Shown here in pieces: positions 29,858 to 39,847 of a stretch of DNA of 64,000 nucleotides (its first letter is position 1; every line of letters starts with the position of its first letter). Origin of the DNA: Yponomeuta sedellus (taxonomy: Eukaryota > Arthropoda > Insecta > Lepidoptera > Yponomeutidae); NCBI GenBank assembly GCA_934045075.1, contig OW203745.1, forward strand, positions 12,362,873 through 12,426,872. The letters run 5' to 3'. Below the pieces are notes generated by a model that saw only the letters and a program-made list of their open reading frames with translations, was not told the DNA's origin and searched no databases. The position numbers were made by a program, and so were the translations under genes.

Positions 29858-31171
29858 TTAACTACTGAAGTCTACAGTAACATTACGATTCTTATCAATT
29901 TCTATAATATTATCAAACTCTGCATAAACAATACAATTAATAGTTTGTCGTAGATCATTGTCAAACCTTACTTCCAACCTTACACTGCCATGTCTTACAA
30001 GATTCCAATGAGCAGTAGAATTAGCAGATAAGTCAGGAGTCAAATCAAATGCCATCAAACAGTAACCATTTTGATATTGTTCCTGAGATATATCATTACC
30101 CTCATTCAGGAAATGAATTCCTGTCCCGGAAAACAACGTATGGTATGCAGCAGTATGTACTCCACCATTGAATGAAGGTTGCAAAGCTTTAGATGGTATT
30201 TGCTGACCGTCAATATAAAGGCTAAATGAATTAATACCATGGTTATCAAAGTCGTATGGATTTCTTACTAAACTACCGTTAAATGCTGCGTTATTTACAA
30301 ACCCAATAATACATCTTTTAGGTACTTGACCTAAAAATATATTATCTAATGTTTTCCCCTGAACTCCAGCCGGTATAGTTAAAACTTTTACTTCAGCACG
30401 TGTTATTGGATACTTAGCAGTGGTCGTTGCTAATACCTTTTGATGAGCGAGTAATACAGTTGGATTGATTCGAGCTCTACGTATTATAAGTGTAGCATCG
30501 GTTATGCAAACTTTGTATTTAGCATCTGCTACAGCAGCCATGAGATTAAAGCTCTCCCTTGAACGAACTAATTTTACACACATTTCAACACCATTAATTA
30601 AAAACTTTTCTTGATTGAATATGTCTCCGTGAAGATGTCCAATCATTTCTATCTCTTTACTCTGACGAGAAGCTGTCTGTCTCTTAACGAAACCGGAATT
30701 ATTATTATCAGTTGCATTCATGTGGCCCGCAGTATCTTTGTACCAAAGCCCACAAGTAAGATGGGATTCTTTAGCCGCGGGAGCATAATTCAGTAAAGTT
30801 TCTATAAATGCTCGGTAGGCATATGTATTGTTGGGTGGTGACACTAGTTTCTGATTTAAGTGCACATCCAACTGGCTGAATAGAGAATGTAACCAATTAT
30901 TAACCGGAGCTACGGCGGTGTCAGCAGCTAAGTTGGTAGAGTCTTGATTTAATATTTTTGCCTTAATATGAAGTAAAGTGTGTGACAAGTCAATGTAATC
31001 ATCGCCGGTACCAGGAACTTGAAACTCAATCGGACCATCATCGGTTAGCGAAGAAATGGGCTTATAATGAATCCATAGTCCACTTTCAATACTTGTTTGT
31101 GTAGATGGTAAAGCAAATAAATCTAATTCTGACTTAACACATTCACAAGAATTATTATGTAAGAATGACAT
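29858..31171 (-). CDS. MCP: Major capsid protein (double jelly-roll family)
   Basis: A 437-residue protein; the first ATG is at 31171, 2 nt past the preceding stop. A TTG two codons upstream is in frame but not needed. The N-terminal stretch SELDLFALPSTQTSIESGLW is typical of the Polinton capsid family often annotated as 'F54H12.2-like' in animal genomes. Other recognisable blocks are GPIEFQVPGTGDDYIDL and WLHSLFSQLDVHLNQKLV, and near the C-terminus a Y-L-MAFDLTPDLSA-like segment. By family knowledge these proteins form the hexon-like capsomer of an icosahedral shell. Length, position at the 3' end of the gene cluster and partners agree. The jelly-roll fold itself cannot be seen in sequence. 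Confidence 0.8.
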   Translation of the reverse strand: MSFLHNNSCECVKSELDLFALPSTQTSIESGLWIHYKPISSLTDDGPIEFQVPGTGDDYIDLSHTLLHIKAKILNQDSTNLAADTAVAPVNNWLHSLFSQLDVHLNQKLVSPPNNTYAYRAFIETLLNYAPAAKESHLTCGLWYKDTAGHMNATDNNNSGFVKRQTASRQSKEIEMIGHLHGDIFNQEKFLINGVEMCVKLVRSRESFNLMAAVADAKYKVCITDATLIIRRARINPTVLLAHQKVLATTTAKYPITRAEVKVLTIPAGVQGKTLDNIFLGQVPKRCIIGFVNNAAFNGSLVRNPYDFDNHGINSFSLYIDGQQIPSKALQPSFNGGVHTAAYHTLFSGTGIHFLNEGNDISQEQYQNGYCLMAFDLTPDLSANSTAHWNLVRHGSVRLEVRFDNDLRQTINCIVYAEFDNIIEIDKNRNVTVDFSS

Positions 31172-31173
31172 TT

Positions 31174-31635
31174 TCAACTTGAAAATATATCTTTGATATT
31201 TTTGTTATTTAGTGCTCTTGAATTTTTTTTAACAGCCTTCACTTTCGACTGCAGTGATTGAATGAGTGCTGCTCGTTGTTTTCTTTTAGTTATATACCCA
31301 GAACCAGACATGAGTTTGTCAATCTTATCATCAGCTTTTCTTTTTAAGTTTGTATTGACCTCTTTAAGACGTTCTTTGATAGATTCATCCATAGGACGAC
31401 TGTTGACCATATCTGACAAGAGTCCTACTCCTGCATTTAACGCTTCTTTACCAATAACCTTTGCTCCACTAGATAACAAAGGGAAAACACATCTAAATAA
31501 GCCTCCCAAGAAACTTCCAATGCCGTGGCCACGTTGATAAGGAGATCCTTTGAAAACTACACCAATACCGGACCCCGCCTGATGTGTATAATAGTGTTCA
31601 TAGGGACAAGTTATATTATCAAGCTTGGAATACAT
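31174..31635 (-). CDS. pX-like virion core/membrane-active peptide precursor
   Basis: A 153-residue protein; its ATG overlaps the previous stop in TAATG at 31635. It has a Gly-rich hydrophobic segment, GHGIGSFLGGLFRCVFPLL, followed by an amphipathic stretch. The C-terminal half is very basic (TKRKQRAAL, KVKAVKKNSRALNNK). The gene order next to capsid genes and the GIGS-FLGGLFR segment resemble adenovirus pX/pVI-like precursors of Polintons and adintoviruses. Residues 109-113 (MSGSG) fit the adenain cleavage rule (M/I/L)-X-G-X-G. By analogy a core or membrane-lytic peptide is released by the element's protease. The function is inferred. Confidence 0.6.
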   Translation of the reverse strand: MYSKLDNITCPYEHYYTHQAGSGIGVVFKGSPYQRGHGIGSFLGGLFRCVFPLLSSGAKVIGKEALNAGVGLLSDMVNSRPMDESIKERLKEVNTNLKRKADDKIDKLMSGSGYITKRKQRAALIQSLQSKVKAVKKNSRALNNKNIKDIFSS

Positions 31636-32399
31636 TATATTTTTCTAAAGTGTAGTTTAACGCTCACAGTCCCAAATTGGAATGGTATCTTTTCTCCTGT
31701 GCTTGATCTTATATCTATTTCAATTGTATCAAATTCACGTCTCATAACAGGTAAGAAATGAGGTGGTGAGAATATATGCATTTTGTTTGATCCGTAGATA
31801 TACTTTGATGGATCCAATGGAATTATTCTTAACAAAGGTGCCATGACGTCTCCCACTATCTGAGGTTCAATAATGTCACAGTAGACAAATAACTGCGATG
31901 GTAGTCCTAAAAATATATTTGCAGGACACCTTCGGTAGTTTTTATCGACAAGATTAGTATTTGGTTCAAATCCCATTTGAAAACTTAATTTAGGTGACAA
32001 GGTTAATGATGTGATTGAGTCATCATTGATTGTTGCCATTACAAGTTTGGAGATGTCATCAAATCGGAATGTAATATTTTCTCGCAAATTATTCAAAGCT
32101 GTTATAATATTGTTGATATTTTCATAATTGGTTGCCGGTATATGTTTTTTATACATAACTGATGATGACTTTGATTCATTAGGCATAATTATACGTTTGG
32201 TTATGTAAACAATGTTTTCATGTTTTTGTACGTTAAACATTGTACAAGGGTATTGAAACTCGACGATCCCCACTGCCCATTCACCTTCTAATTTCAGAGG
32301 TTTTGGTAATTTAGTTGAAAAGTTCGTTGTCCTGTTATCGGGAAAATACTCCACGGAGCTGTTACTCAGCAATGTTAAATAAAAACTTTCTTTAGTCAT
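31635..32399 (-). CDS. Penton-like minor capsid protein
   Basis: A 254-residue protein starting at the ATG at 32399, which overlaps the integrase stop (ATGA, 32396-32399). The N-terminal pattern FYLTLLSNSSVEYFPDNRT and the Trp-containing WAVGIVEFQYPCTMFNV block are typical of the Polinton minor capsid (penton) protein, expected to be a single jelly-roll at the vertices. The C-terminus has EFDTIEIDIRSSTGEKIPFQ followed by VSVKLHFRK, a frequent ending in the family. It is followed at once by the pX-like gene (TAATG). Confidence 0.75.
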   Translation of the reverse strand: MTKESFYLTLLSNSSVEYFPDNRTTNFSTKLPKPLKLEGEWAVGIVEFQYPCTMFNVQKHENIVYITKRIIMPNESKSSSVMYKKHIPATNYENINNIITALNNLRENITFRFDDISKLVMATINDDSITSLTLSPKLSFQMGFEPNTNLVDKNYRRCPANIFLGLPSQLFVYCDIIEPQIVGDVMAPLLRIIPLDPSKYIYGSNKMHIFSPPHFLPVMRREFDTIEIDIRSSTGEKIPFQFGTVSVKLHFRKI

Positions 32400-33492
32400 A
32401 TTTTTTGTAAATTGGCTGCAGATATCCAACTGTTAAACTTATCTGGATAACCTTTCCACTTGACTAACGCTTCCTTTCTGCCACTAATGTAACGATAACA
32501 AATTATTTTATCTATTTTGTATGACGTAGTGGGGTCATAAGAGACTTTCTGTAATTCTTTTTCATAAAATGTCCCAACTATGGGTTCGTTTTGTAAATCT
32601 TTTAATGTATAAACCACCCAAGGAGATCTCTCTATTGTCGAGGATATGATGAAAACTTCATCACTCCAGTTACTTTCGTATCCTTTTTGAAAAATATGTT
32701 TGTACTTTGTTATCCTCACATGGTCACCTATATGGTAACTTGGTGGTTTCATAAAATTTGATTCATTAGATATACGAGACTTCCCAGTGTCATATAAATT
32801 GGTCCAGACTGTCATAATGTTGTTCGTGTTTACGTCACAAGGTCGCATCTTTATACTTGAATGAACGGTATGGTTATATGCAAATATTAAATCAGGTAAT
32901 ATAGTTACATATCTATAAGTGTTTTTATGAGTGAAATAACGCCACATTCTCATTTTAAGAGTTCTCTGAAATCTTTCTACTATGCTAGCTTTAATGTCGG
33001 GATTGTTTGTGGTATAGTAATTGATACCGCACTCTTTGAAGTACTGACGTACATGTTTGGAAATAAATTCTGTACCTTTGTCGGACTGGATGTGTCTCGG
33101 CGTTGCATTAGCTTCTGTAAATATACTCTCAAAACAATCTCGAACAGTCTCAGAGTTTTTATTCTTCATTGACCTAGCGAAAGCATATTTACTGAAAACA
33201 TCGATTACACAAAGAATATACTTGAAACCATCGTTATGTTCTGAGTAAGTTCGCATGTCACTTAAATCTGCCTGCCAAAGTTCATTATAATTGGATAGTA
33301 TGTATTTATTCCGAGAAAACTTTTTATTGACAGGTCTATGTAAAGTATATGTTTCTTGAGCCTGTAACCATTTTTAACATCGTCTTTTGACATTTGACCA
33401 TGCATGGCTTTTGTTAACTTATCTAAACTACTATAGCCGGCGGGGTGTTTAACATCATAATAAATATCATTTATTGCTAATAGGGGCTCCAT
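32396..33492 (-). pseudogene. INT: Polinton integrase (DDE, chromodomain), one frameshift
   Basis: A retroviral-type integrase that inserts element DNA with a 6-bp target stagger. It starts at the ATG at 33492 (MEPLLAINDIYYD), overlapping the upstream gene by 16 nt. The N-terminal domain continues through a YYDVKHPAGYSSLDKL motif. At 33371-33375 a run of five T (A on the coding strand) is one base short of keeping frame. The remaining protein is open in the next frame to 32396, with no other break. It keeps the DDE core: Asp in the ADLSD block near 33258, Asp in QSDKGTEF and Glu in IVERFQRT. A chromodomain-like C-terminus has ALVKWKGYPDKFNSWI. Without correction or frameshifting, no full integrase is made. 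An assembly error in the homopolymer is possible. Confidence 0.85.
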
Positions 33493-34304
33493 TTTTCCCA
33501 ATCTATTTTGTTTCTAAGCTTGTATGAAGCAATGGATGCAGTTGGTGTTACCGCAGAATCTATTTCGCTCGCACTCGTAGACAGTGCATCTTGAAAGTCT
33601 TCAGCTTGTCGTGATTTTTCTCTTTTATTTTGAATTTTATCGGCGTATAGTTGATTAATGTATTCAATCCACTTCTTGTTTCCAATGTAAGTCAACGGTA
33701 CTCTTATAACTTTTAATGCATTGGCAAAGGGTTTCCATCCAATAGGGCTATTGCTTCGTCTGAGTGATCTTAAGGCGTCATTTACCAAGTCAACAATGTT
33801 ACTACCTGGAATTTTTTGCTTGTCAATAATAAGTGTACCTTCATCGTCCCAAGAAATTTTATCTTTACTTGCCAAAATTGATTCCAATAGTAACTCACCT
33901 TTCTTTGTGTAAGATTTTGGTATTAATTGGAGAACATGTTTTGCAGTATACGAGGGTTTAAATGAAATAGCATGCTCAACCGGAATCTGTTGTGCCACTG
34001 CATTCTTATCATCTAATTCCTTTTTTATATATGAACCAGTCATGTCGTTTGCAACATTAACATCGCTTAGAGTTTCGGTTATAATCGGTAACATTAACGG
34101 TTTCCGTTCTTCTTCCGCGAAGTGTAAGTATCTTTGCAGTGTTTGTAAATATAATGACCACTTTGCACGATCATCTGTTTTACTGTTCAATATTTTTTGC
34201 ATTTCAACATCTAAGCGAGATAATGGGGTATTGGTATTTGTTTCTTGTTTGATTCTATCTAAAAGACACGGTTCAACAAGCAACATCTTCTTGGCGCTTT
34301 CCAT
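33477..34304 (-). CDS. Conserved Polinton protein of unknown function (275 aa)
   Basis: ATG at 34304 is 5 nt past the previous stop. Features: a basic/hydrophobic start, a helical middle, and the block GTLIIDKQKIPGSNIVDLVN followed by DALRSLRRSNSPIGWKPF. This is a recurrent signature of one Polinton gene usually found next to the integrase. It has a charged linker (KREKSRQAEDF) and ends in a short WEKW motif. No catalytic motif is visible. A structural or virion accessory role has been suggested for such genes from position only. Its 3' end overlaps the integrase start by 16 nt. Confidence 0.65.
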   Translation of the reverse strand: MESAKKMLLVEPCLLDRIKQETNTNTPLSRLDVEMQKILNSKTDDRAKWSLYLQTLQRYLHFAEEERKPLMLPIITETLSDVNVANDMTGSYIKKELDDKNAVAQQIPVEHAISFKPSYTAKHVLQLIPKSYTKKGELLLESILASKDKISWDDEGTLIIDKQKIPGSNIVDLVNDALRSLRRSNSPIGWKPFANALKVIRVPLTYIGNKKWIEYINQLYADKIQNKREKSRQAEDFQDALSTSASEIDSAVTPTASIASYKLRNKIDWEKWSPY

Positions 34305-34309
34305 TTCGG

Positions 34310-34639
34310 TTAACTTTTTAATAACGAACTTACTAGCCCACTTAAAACTGATCCCAATATTATGGGTAAAAATGCACCTCCTTTTTGTATAATAATTTTT
34401 TTTCTAGTTGCGTGTTTTCCTTTACGTAATAGTTTTCGGAGAACGTTTTTGTATTTACCGAGTTTAGATTTTTCTTTTGGTTGTAAAGGAACTTTACCAC
34501 GAAGAACGTTATGTATACATTCACAAATGCAATTTATTTCTTCTTCTTGACAGGCCTTTAATAAAACTCTACGATATTTTGGTTTAAGAGTATGTAAAGC
34601 TCTTAACAACTCTTGATGTGTCTTGACACTATGATGCAT
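34310..34639 (-). CDS. Small basic Polinton protein with hydrophobic C-terminus (109 aa)
   Basis: The ATG at 34639 overlaps the ATPase stop in TAATG. The first part is helical with cysteines (LLKACQEEEINCICECIHNV). The middle is very basic (KYKNVLRKLLRKGKHATRKK), followed by IIIQKGGAFLPIILGSVLSG and a hydrophobic, amphipathic tail ending LLKS. This plan (short helical domain, basic linker, KGG-FLP, hydrophobic end) recurs in Polinton and adintovirus genomes. A membrane-active or DNA-condensing virion role is plausible but inferred. Confidence 0.6.
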   Translation of the reverse strand: MHHSVKTHQELLRALHTLKPKYRRVLLKACQEEEINCICECIHNVLRGKVPLQPKEKSKLGKYKNVLRKLLRKGKHATRKKIIIQKGGAFLPIILGSVLSGLVSSLLKS

Positions 34640-35298
34640 TATTCATGAATGATTGAAATTTGCTGATGCCTTACGTATTTGAATTCTTTTTTAGGTACAT
34701 ATACTATGCAGTTGCCATCAAACGGAAATACATTAGTCTTAAAACGACAAATATCGTTTGTATTTTGTTTCAGATCTATCATTAAATAACCATGAGCATC
34801 TTTGGTTGCATCTTTGTATGCATCTTCGATGAACTTTAAATTCTCTGGAGAAACTTGTCTGGCTAAGTATCGAACTTGTGTTTTATCACGAGGATTTTTG
34901 AAATAAATAATGTAGCTTGAATTCAAAGATATATCTCTTTGACCTTTACCTTGATGAAATAAATTTTGTGATATGTAGAATACACTTAAATTTCTATGAT
35001 GGCTTCCTTTAGTAAATAGATCAACGATGCGTCCATCTGATTCTCTCATTAAGTCATCAATAATTATAAGATATGGTTCTTTTCCATCAAACATACCCAT
35101 GTCAGGTAGTCCTCGATGATAGATGACGTTACTTAAATTATACAAAGGTTGCATTTCATCATAGCACCACATTATTTGGGAAAACTCCTTGTTACACATA
35201 TCTTTTATATTTTGAAGGAAATTCGTAACGAAGTTAGATTTACCACAACCACTTGGCCCCGCCACTATGGCAGTAAAAGGATGATTAAAATGAATCAT
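34639..35298 (-). CDS. Genome-packaging ATPase (FtsK/HerA, A32-like)
   Basis: A 219-residue P-loop ATPase that would pump element DNA into a preformed capsid. Walker A is GPSGCGKS (residues 14-21), and Walker B is YLIIIDDLM with Asp81-Asp82. A polar sensor motif SQN (about 110-112) follows a conserved GSHHRNLSVFYISQNLF segment. Size and motif spacing match Polinton and adintovirus ATPases. The start ATG at 35298 leads directly into the P-loop domain, as in the family. It is the first gene of a tightly packed six-gene series ending with the major capsid gene; its stop overlaps the next ATG. Confidence 0.9.
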   Translation of the reverse strand: MIHFNHPFTAIVAGPSGCGKSNFVTNFLQNIKDMCNKEFSQIMWCYDEMQPLYNLSNVIYHRGLPDMGMFDGKEPYLIIIDDLMRESDGRIVDLFTKGSHHRNLSVFYISQNLFHQGKGQRDISLNSSYIIYFKNPRDKTQVRYLARQVSPENLKFIEDAYKDATKDAHGYLMIDLKQNTNDICRFKTNVFPFDGNCIVYVPKKEFKYVRHQQISIIHE

Positions 35299-35553
35299 TA
35301 TGGGTTATACGTGTGAGTCGTAAGAAAGAAATCAAAGAAGTGAGGTGAGCTTAGTAAAACAATATATTTATTTATCCAACATCAAACTTGGCATAATATA
35401 CACACTTAATAATAAATTTATACAAATTAGTTTATCTTATAAATATACAACATTACAAACTATTACTTAAAACCTATATGCTAACTATACTATCTTGTAA
35501 TGACCCCAAGGTAGTGTGTCAACACGATTTGGTAGTATTCTACCGAAGTAGTA
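35299..35553 (-). promoter_or_regulatory. Polymerase 3' end / candidate promoter of the six-gene cluster
   Basis: This 255-bp AT-rich gap is the only space upstream of the ATPase. On the minus strand a TATATT box (35361-35366) lies about 25 bp before a TCACTT initiator (35338-35343), some 40 bp ahead of the ATPase ATG. An AATAAA (plus TTTATT, 35367-35372) may serve the polymerase transcript, overlapping this promoter. All are sequence matches only. Confidence 0.35.
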
Positions 35554-38500
35554 TTATATTAAGTAGTATTCTAAACGACATATATGTCGTTTAGTATCAT
35601 TCGATGATAAACATGTTTTATTAATTTTTTGGGTGAATATTACATGTTTTATTGACCTAAACCTGTACATTTCACAAATCTTAACATCATTATGAAACAA
35701 ACAGGACTTATAGTTATTAATAGTCATAGATTTCGTAACACATTTATTAACACCTTTGGCTTTCGCTGCGATTTTATTTTCAATATCAATTGCATACATT
35801 TTCGATCTCAATCCAACAAATTCCCGAAATATTTTGCCATTATTTTCATCCTTGAAGAAACCTAACTTTTTTCTATTTATTTGAGGGTATCCAAATACAT
35901 TGTCGCTCGGATAATCCGATGTATCAAAATATTCATTTAAATCGGGTTTGATGTCGGCATACAAATCATTTGTGAATATTTGATAAATCAGACTGTCTGT
36001 ATCCGTATACAATAATTTTATTTTGTTAACAAACTTTTGCATCATATAAGTATAATGAAAATTATACATCAAAGTTTTTGATATATCCAAAATGCAAAAA
36101 CCTAAATATATTGGTTTATTATAAACTAGCTTAATCTTGTTCATCTGAACGGCTACAAGCGAGTCCGAAAATATGGAAAGACTATGGAACTCAGGTCGAG
36201 CAATCAAAGTCTCTGCACCCAGGACTTTACCTTCATTTTCCCAGTGAGTTAATAATTTTACATTTACCCGTTTTTCAATGTTTTCCATGGTCTTTCCAAA
36301 AACTGAATTATTCATTAACTTATAAAAGTCTTTTTCAAAACCTGATTGGGATAATGATCTCAAATATGTATTCAAATCAATGTATTTCTTCAACCATGCA
36401 CTTTGGTTAAACTGTAGTATTCTATGTACTTTGAGTAATTTCAAACCCATTTCCAAACACTGTTTCAAGTTTCTGTAATGAATTACGTATTTGGTTTTAC
36501 TACACAAATTTGATATTAACTTTACCTCTCTACTAACTCCAAAGCAAAGGTTTTCAGGACAAAGCGGTAAATCAGAATGTTGGTCATGAAGCTCTTTGGG
36601 ATATTCTAAGTCCACTTCTAATATGTAACCAACATCAGAGGTATCTGATGTATTAAAATCAACATTCGCATCCACCCATTTAAACCCTCCAGTCGGTAAC
36701 ATCTGTGACATGGCCCAACCATACAAATTGTTAGCATCAAAGTAAGCTAAAAATGAGCTTGGTAAATCCTTATCATAATCATCCATAAATTTGTTGTTTG
36801 CTTTAGCATGCCGATTACTGCATTGAGATACACCACCCCTTATACCAGACTTAACGAACGCAATTTTCTCAAAGTCCGTTAATAGTTCTAGTTCGATCTT
36901 TGTATATTTCAACATCGCATCCCAGCTCAATCCTGGAGCAGTATAATAATGAGCGGGATCTAAATCATAAGTTTTCAAACATAACTCGCGAAAGTTTTCA
37001 AAAACATCAGTCAAAAGTAGTACATCTGTTTTTAAATATAGGTTCGAGTAATCTGACATGTTGTGACATTCGAAGTGTTGCCACACATCTTGAGCGTGAG
37101 AGTAGTCATCAACCGAGACGTTGCAATTTGTAAGGGAGCTATAAAATTTTTCTTTGTTGGGAAGAGAAGTCAACTTCAAAGTTTCGAACGATGTCATATA
37201 TTCATAAGGATAAACCCCTTTTCTTTTTAATCGCGAGAAATCATCCGGAGACGGGAAGGATTTTTTTAGATCAACAAATTGTTCATCTTTGAGATTTCTT
37301 GCTAATTTATCTAGACTACACGATAGGAACTTGAAAGAATCAACGAACCGTAAGCTTACAGTTTGATTGTTAATGTGCAAGAGTTTTGAAAAGGAAATAT
37401 ATTTTTCCTTGTTTTGAGGTATAATTTGAATTTCACCTTGTACTAAATTTAGAGCATGAACAATGAAGTGAGCATCATAGTTACTGAGGTTATGTAAAAA
37501 TACAGGAATGTAGCGTGGCGCATGAAATTTATCGATGCATATCTGATGTCCAACACCTCTAAAGTCACCAGTGTACCAATCGTAATCAATCACTTTATTT
37601 TGATCTAGTGCCCTCTCACATATGAAACAGGTGGAGGTTTGTGATACAATGCTCTGAGTCTCAATAGATAATGGATTGGGGCACTTTTGAAAACTGTTTC
37701 TACTACATATTTGTTTAATGTCAGTCAATAATCTTTCCATAAATATCTGTGCACAATTGGGACCGCTATATGTTTCATATTTGGATAGGCTATTATCATA
37801 CGAACATTTGATGTAGTAACCAAAGCTATACACTTCATGTTTTTGAACATTTGTTGTATGTGACTTAGATGGATCGTTGGAACATGAATCAATTGGATTT
37901 AAAAACGCCTCAAAATCACCGTAGACTACAAACGGGACTTTCATTTTATTTTGATAATTATCAAAACTTAATAAATTGTTTGGTGTCAGCTCACCAAACC
38001 AATTTTTACGTTTACTTTCCGGACTAGGTAAATCAGTCCGAATATGTCTGCAATCTGTCGTTTGATGAGTTTCTAATATATCACGAGATGAAAAGTATAT
38101 CAAACAACCATCGCAGATATGAATTGCACCATCTGATTTTTTTACTTGTTTACTTACTAATCGAGACAAGTTTTTAATGTAGCAATAGTGACTGTTCGTG
38201 CCATTAGTAATTAATAGCAAATTAACATGAGTTGATTTACGGGATTTTGTGAAATGAAGTGGACCTACAACTGTGTGTGTCTTTGAACGTTCATTGTATT
38301 CTAAGCCAAATACGTTGATGCTAATATTGTTAAGGGTTTCTATTTTGCTGATATCTTTCAGTTTTATTGGAAGTGATACATTGCAAAATTTTATTTTGTT
38401 GCTGTGTCTGCTGTATGATGTCACCCTATCTGAACTTTTTTGTACTGGAAAAAGGGCTGAAAGCAACGCCCACTTGAAACATTGGCTATCATTATTTTGC

Positions 38501-39649
38501 ACATTGATAATTGCTTTTTTAAGCAAAATATCCCTTGGTAATGGGATGTATGATGATCCTCGTAGGGGTGTGTATTTATTAACATTCATTTCCATATGTT
38601 TAATTTCCTTGAGGGACCAACCACTGTCTTTCTTTTCAAAGTTACTAACTTTTTCAACAATTACATCTCGTAAATTAGATATAAAAATGTCTAGATCATC
38701 AGATTCACTTAAGATGAAGTTACATGTTTGAAAATCAAATGTGTTTTTGATGTCTTTTGTCTCTTGTACAAAATCAGCATGCAAAATGAAATTGACTTTG
38801 AAGTTTCTAAGTTCTTTGGTACATTCACTAATCAAAGTTGAAACAGTGTCTTTAATGGAATTTAAAAATGCTTCTGGAGTTTCAAACTCTCCTTTTGTCT
38901 TATCACAATGTGATAAAATTTTGTAAGTTAGTATCCTATGTCTGAATGCACTTTCAACGAGTGTGACATTGGATAACGCATGATTTGATTTGAGAACATT
39001 ATTTTTGTGAAGATTACTTTTGTAGTGATTAGTAAGGTACCTTTTGGTCACAAAAACCTGACAAGTGGTGCACTCCACTTTCAAACTGTCAGCTCCATCA
39101 CGATTGTTGCTCACGTTTACAGTTGCAGATGTAGAGGGCTCTGGAGATTGTCTTGACTTCTTGTCATGGCTGCTCAGTTCCGCAGCATTTTTTCTTTTTT
39201 GTCCTCGACCAACTTGAGGTGTATCACTAAAACAAAGATAAAACGCGTTGAAATTTGTGTACGTTATCATTTCGAGTTGTTGAGGAAAGTCAAGGAAACT
39301 TAGAGGCTGTTGAGGGAAGAGGCATGCCTTGAGGGAGACCTTTGACCAGCAGTTGACGATTACATGCTGATTGGTTGAGGAAAATTTATAAATAAACGGT
39401 TACTTACTTGAGACTTTTCTCCACAGAGACATACAGGTCATATAGAGCTAGATCTTCCACATCAATATTGTCTTCAACTGCCGCGCAAAGATCTGCCATT
39501 TCTTTATCAAACGAGTCACTGATGGAGTTATTTTCTAGCATCACACACGCAGCAGACATTTCTTCATCAAATGGTGAATCACACAGAGCACTTTGAACAT
39601 TATTAGACACAAAAAATGTACTAACACAAACTTTATCGTGACCGTTCAT
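35554..39649 (-). CDS. PolB: Protein-primed DNA polymerase B, two exons
   Basis: Replicates the element from its ends. Exon 2 (39226-35554) holds the enzyme: a C2H2-like finger (CTTCQVF ... HYKSNLH), a second Cys/His finger (ICDGCLIYF ... HQTTDCRH), exonuclease I motif DFEAF, NLSNYDAHFI (exo II), polymerase motif A DANNLYGWAM, motif B KLMNNSVFGKTMEN and motif C YTDTDSL. The C-terminus is intact. The single-frame version would start at 39270 with an unlikely peptide. An upstream exon 39649-39408 (80 codons, acidic, starting MNGHDKV) has donor GTAAGT at 39407. The matching acceptor 'ttgttttag' ends at 39227, and the join stays in frame, giving about 1,304 residues. A TATAAAA box lies at 39719-39725. 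Confidence 0.9.
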
Positions 39650-39718
39650 AGTTAACGATAGTGTACCTCAGAACAGTGATACTCTTGAACTATTGCAATA
39701 TTTGTAGCTTCATTCGGC

Positions 39719-39725
39719 TTTTATA
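39719..39725 (-). promoter_or_regulatory. TATA box of the polymerase gene
   Basis: TATAAAA on the minus strand lies 70 bp upstream of the first-exon ATG (39649), in the short space between that exon and the right TIR. Its position fits a core promoter for the spliced polymerase mRNA. Confidence 0.45.
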
Positions 39726-39847
39726 ATTCTAGCCTAATGGAATTCAACGAGTTAACTAATCACTTAGATACGATCCACATTAGTACACTTACAATTTGTT
39801 TTCAATAATAAGAATAGGTCATTAAGTAATAACTAAGTAAAAATCCC

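Noticed and set aside
31262..31537. Plus-strand frame over the pX-like gene
   Set aside because: Antisense shadow of a gene whose start and stop interlock with neighbours.
38273..38731. 152-codon frame antisense to the polymerase
   Set aside because: Shadow of a well supported polymerase exon, with no motif of its own.
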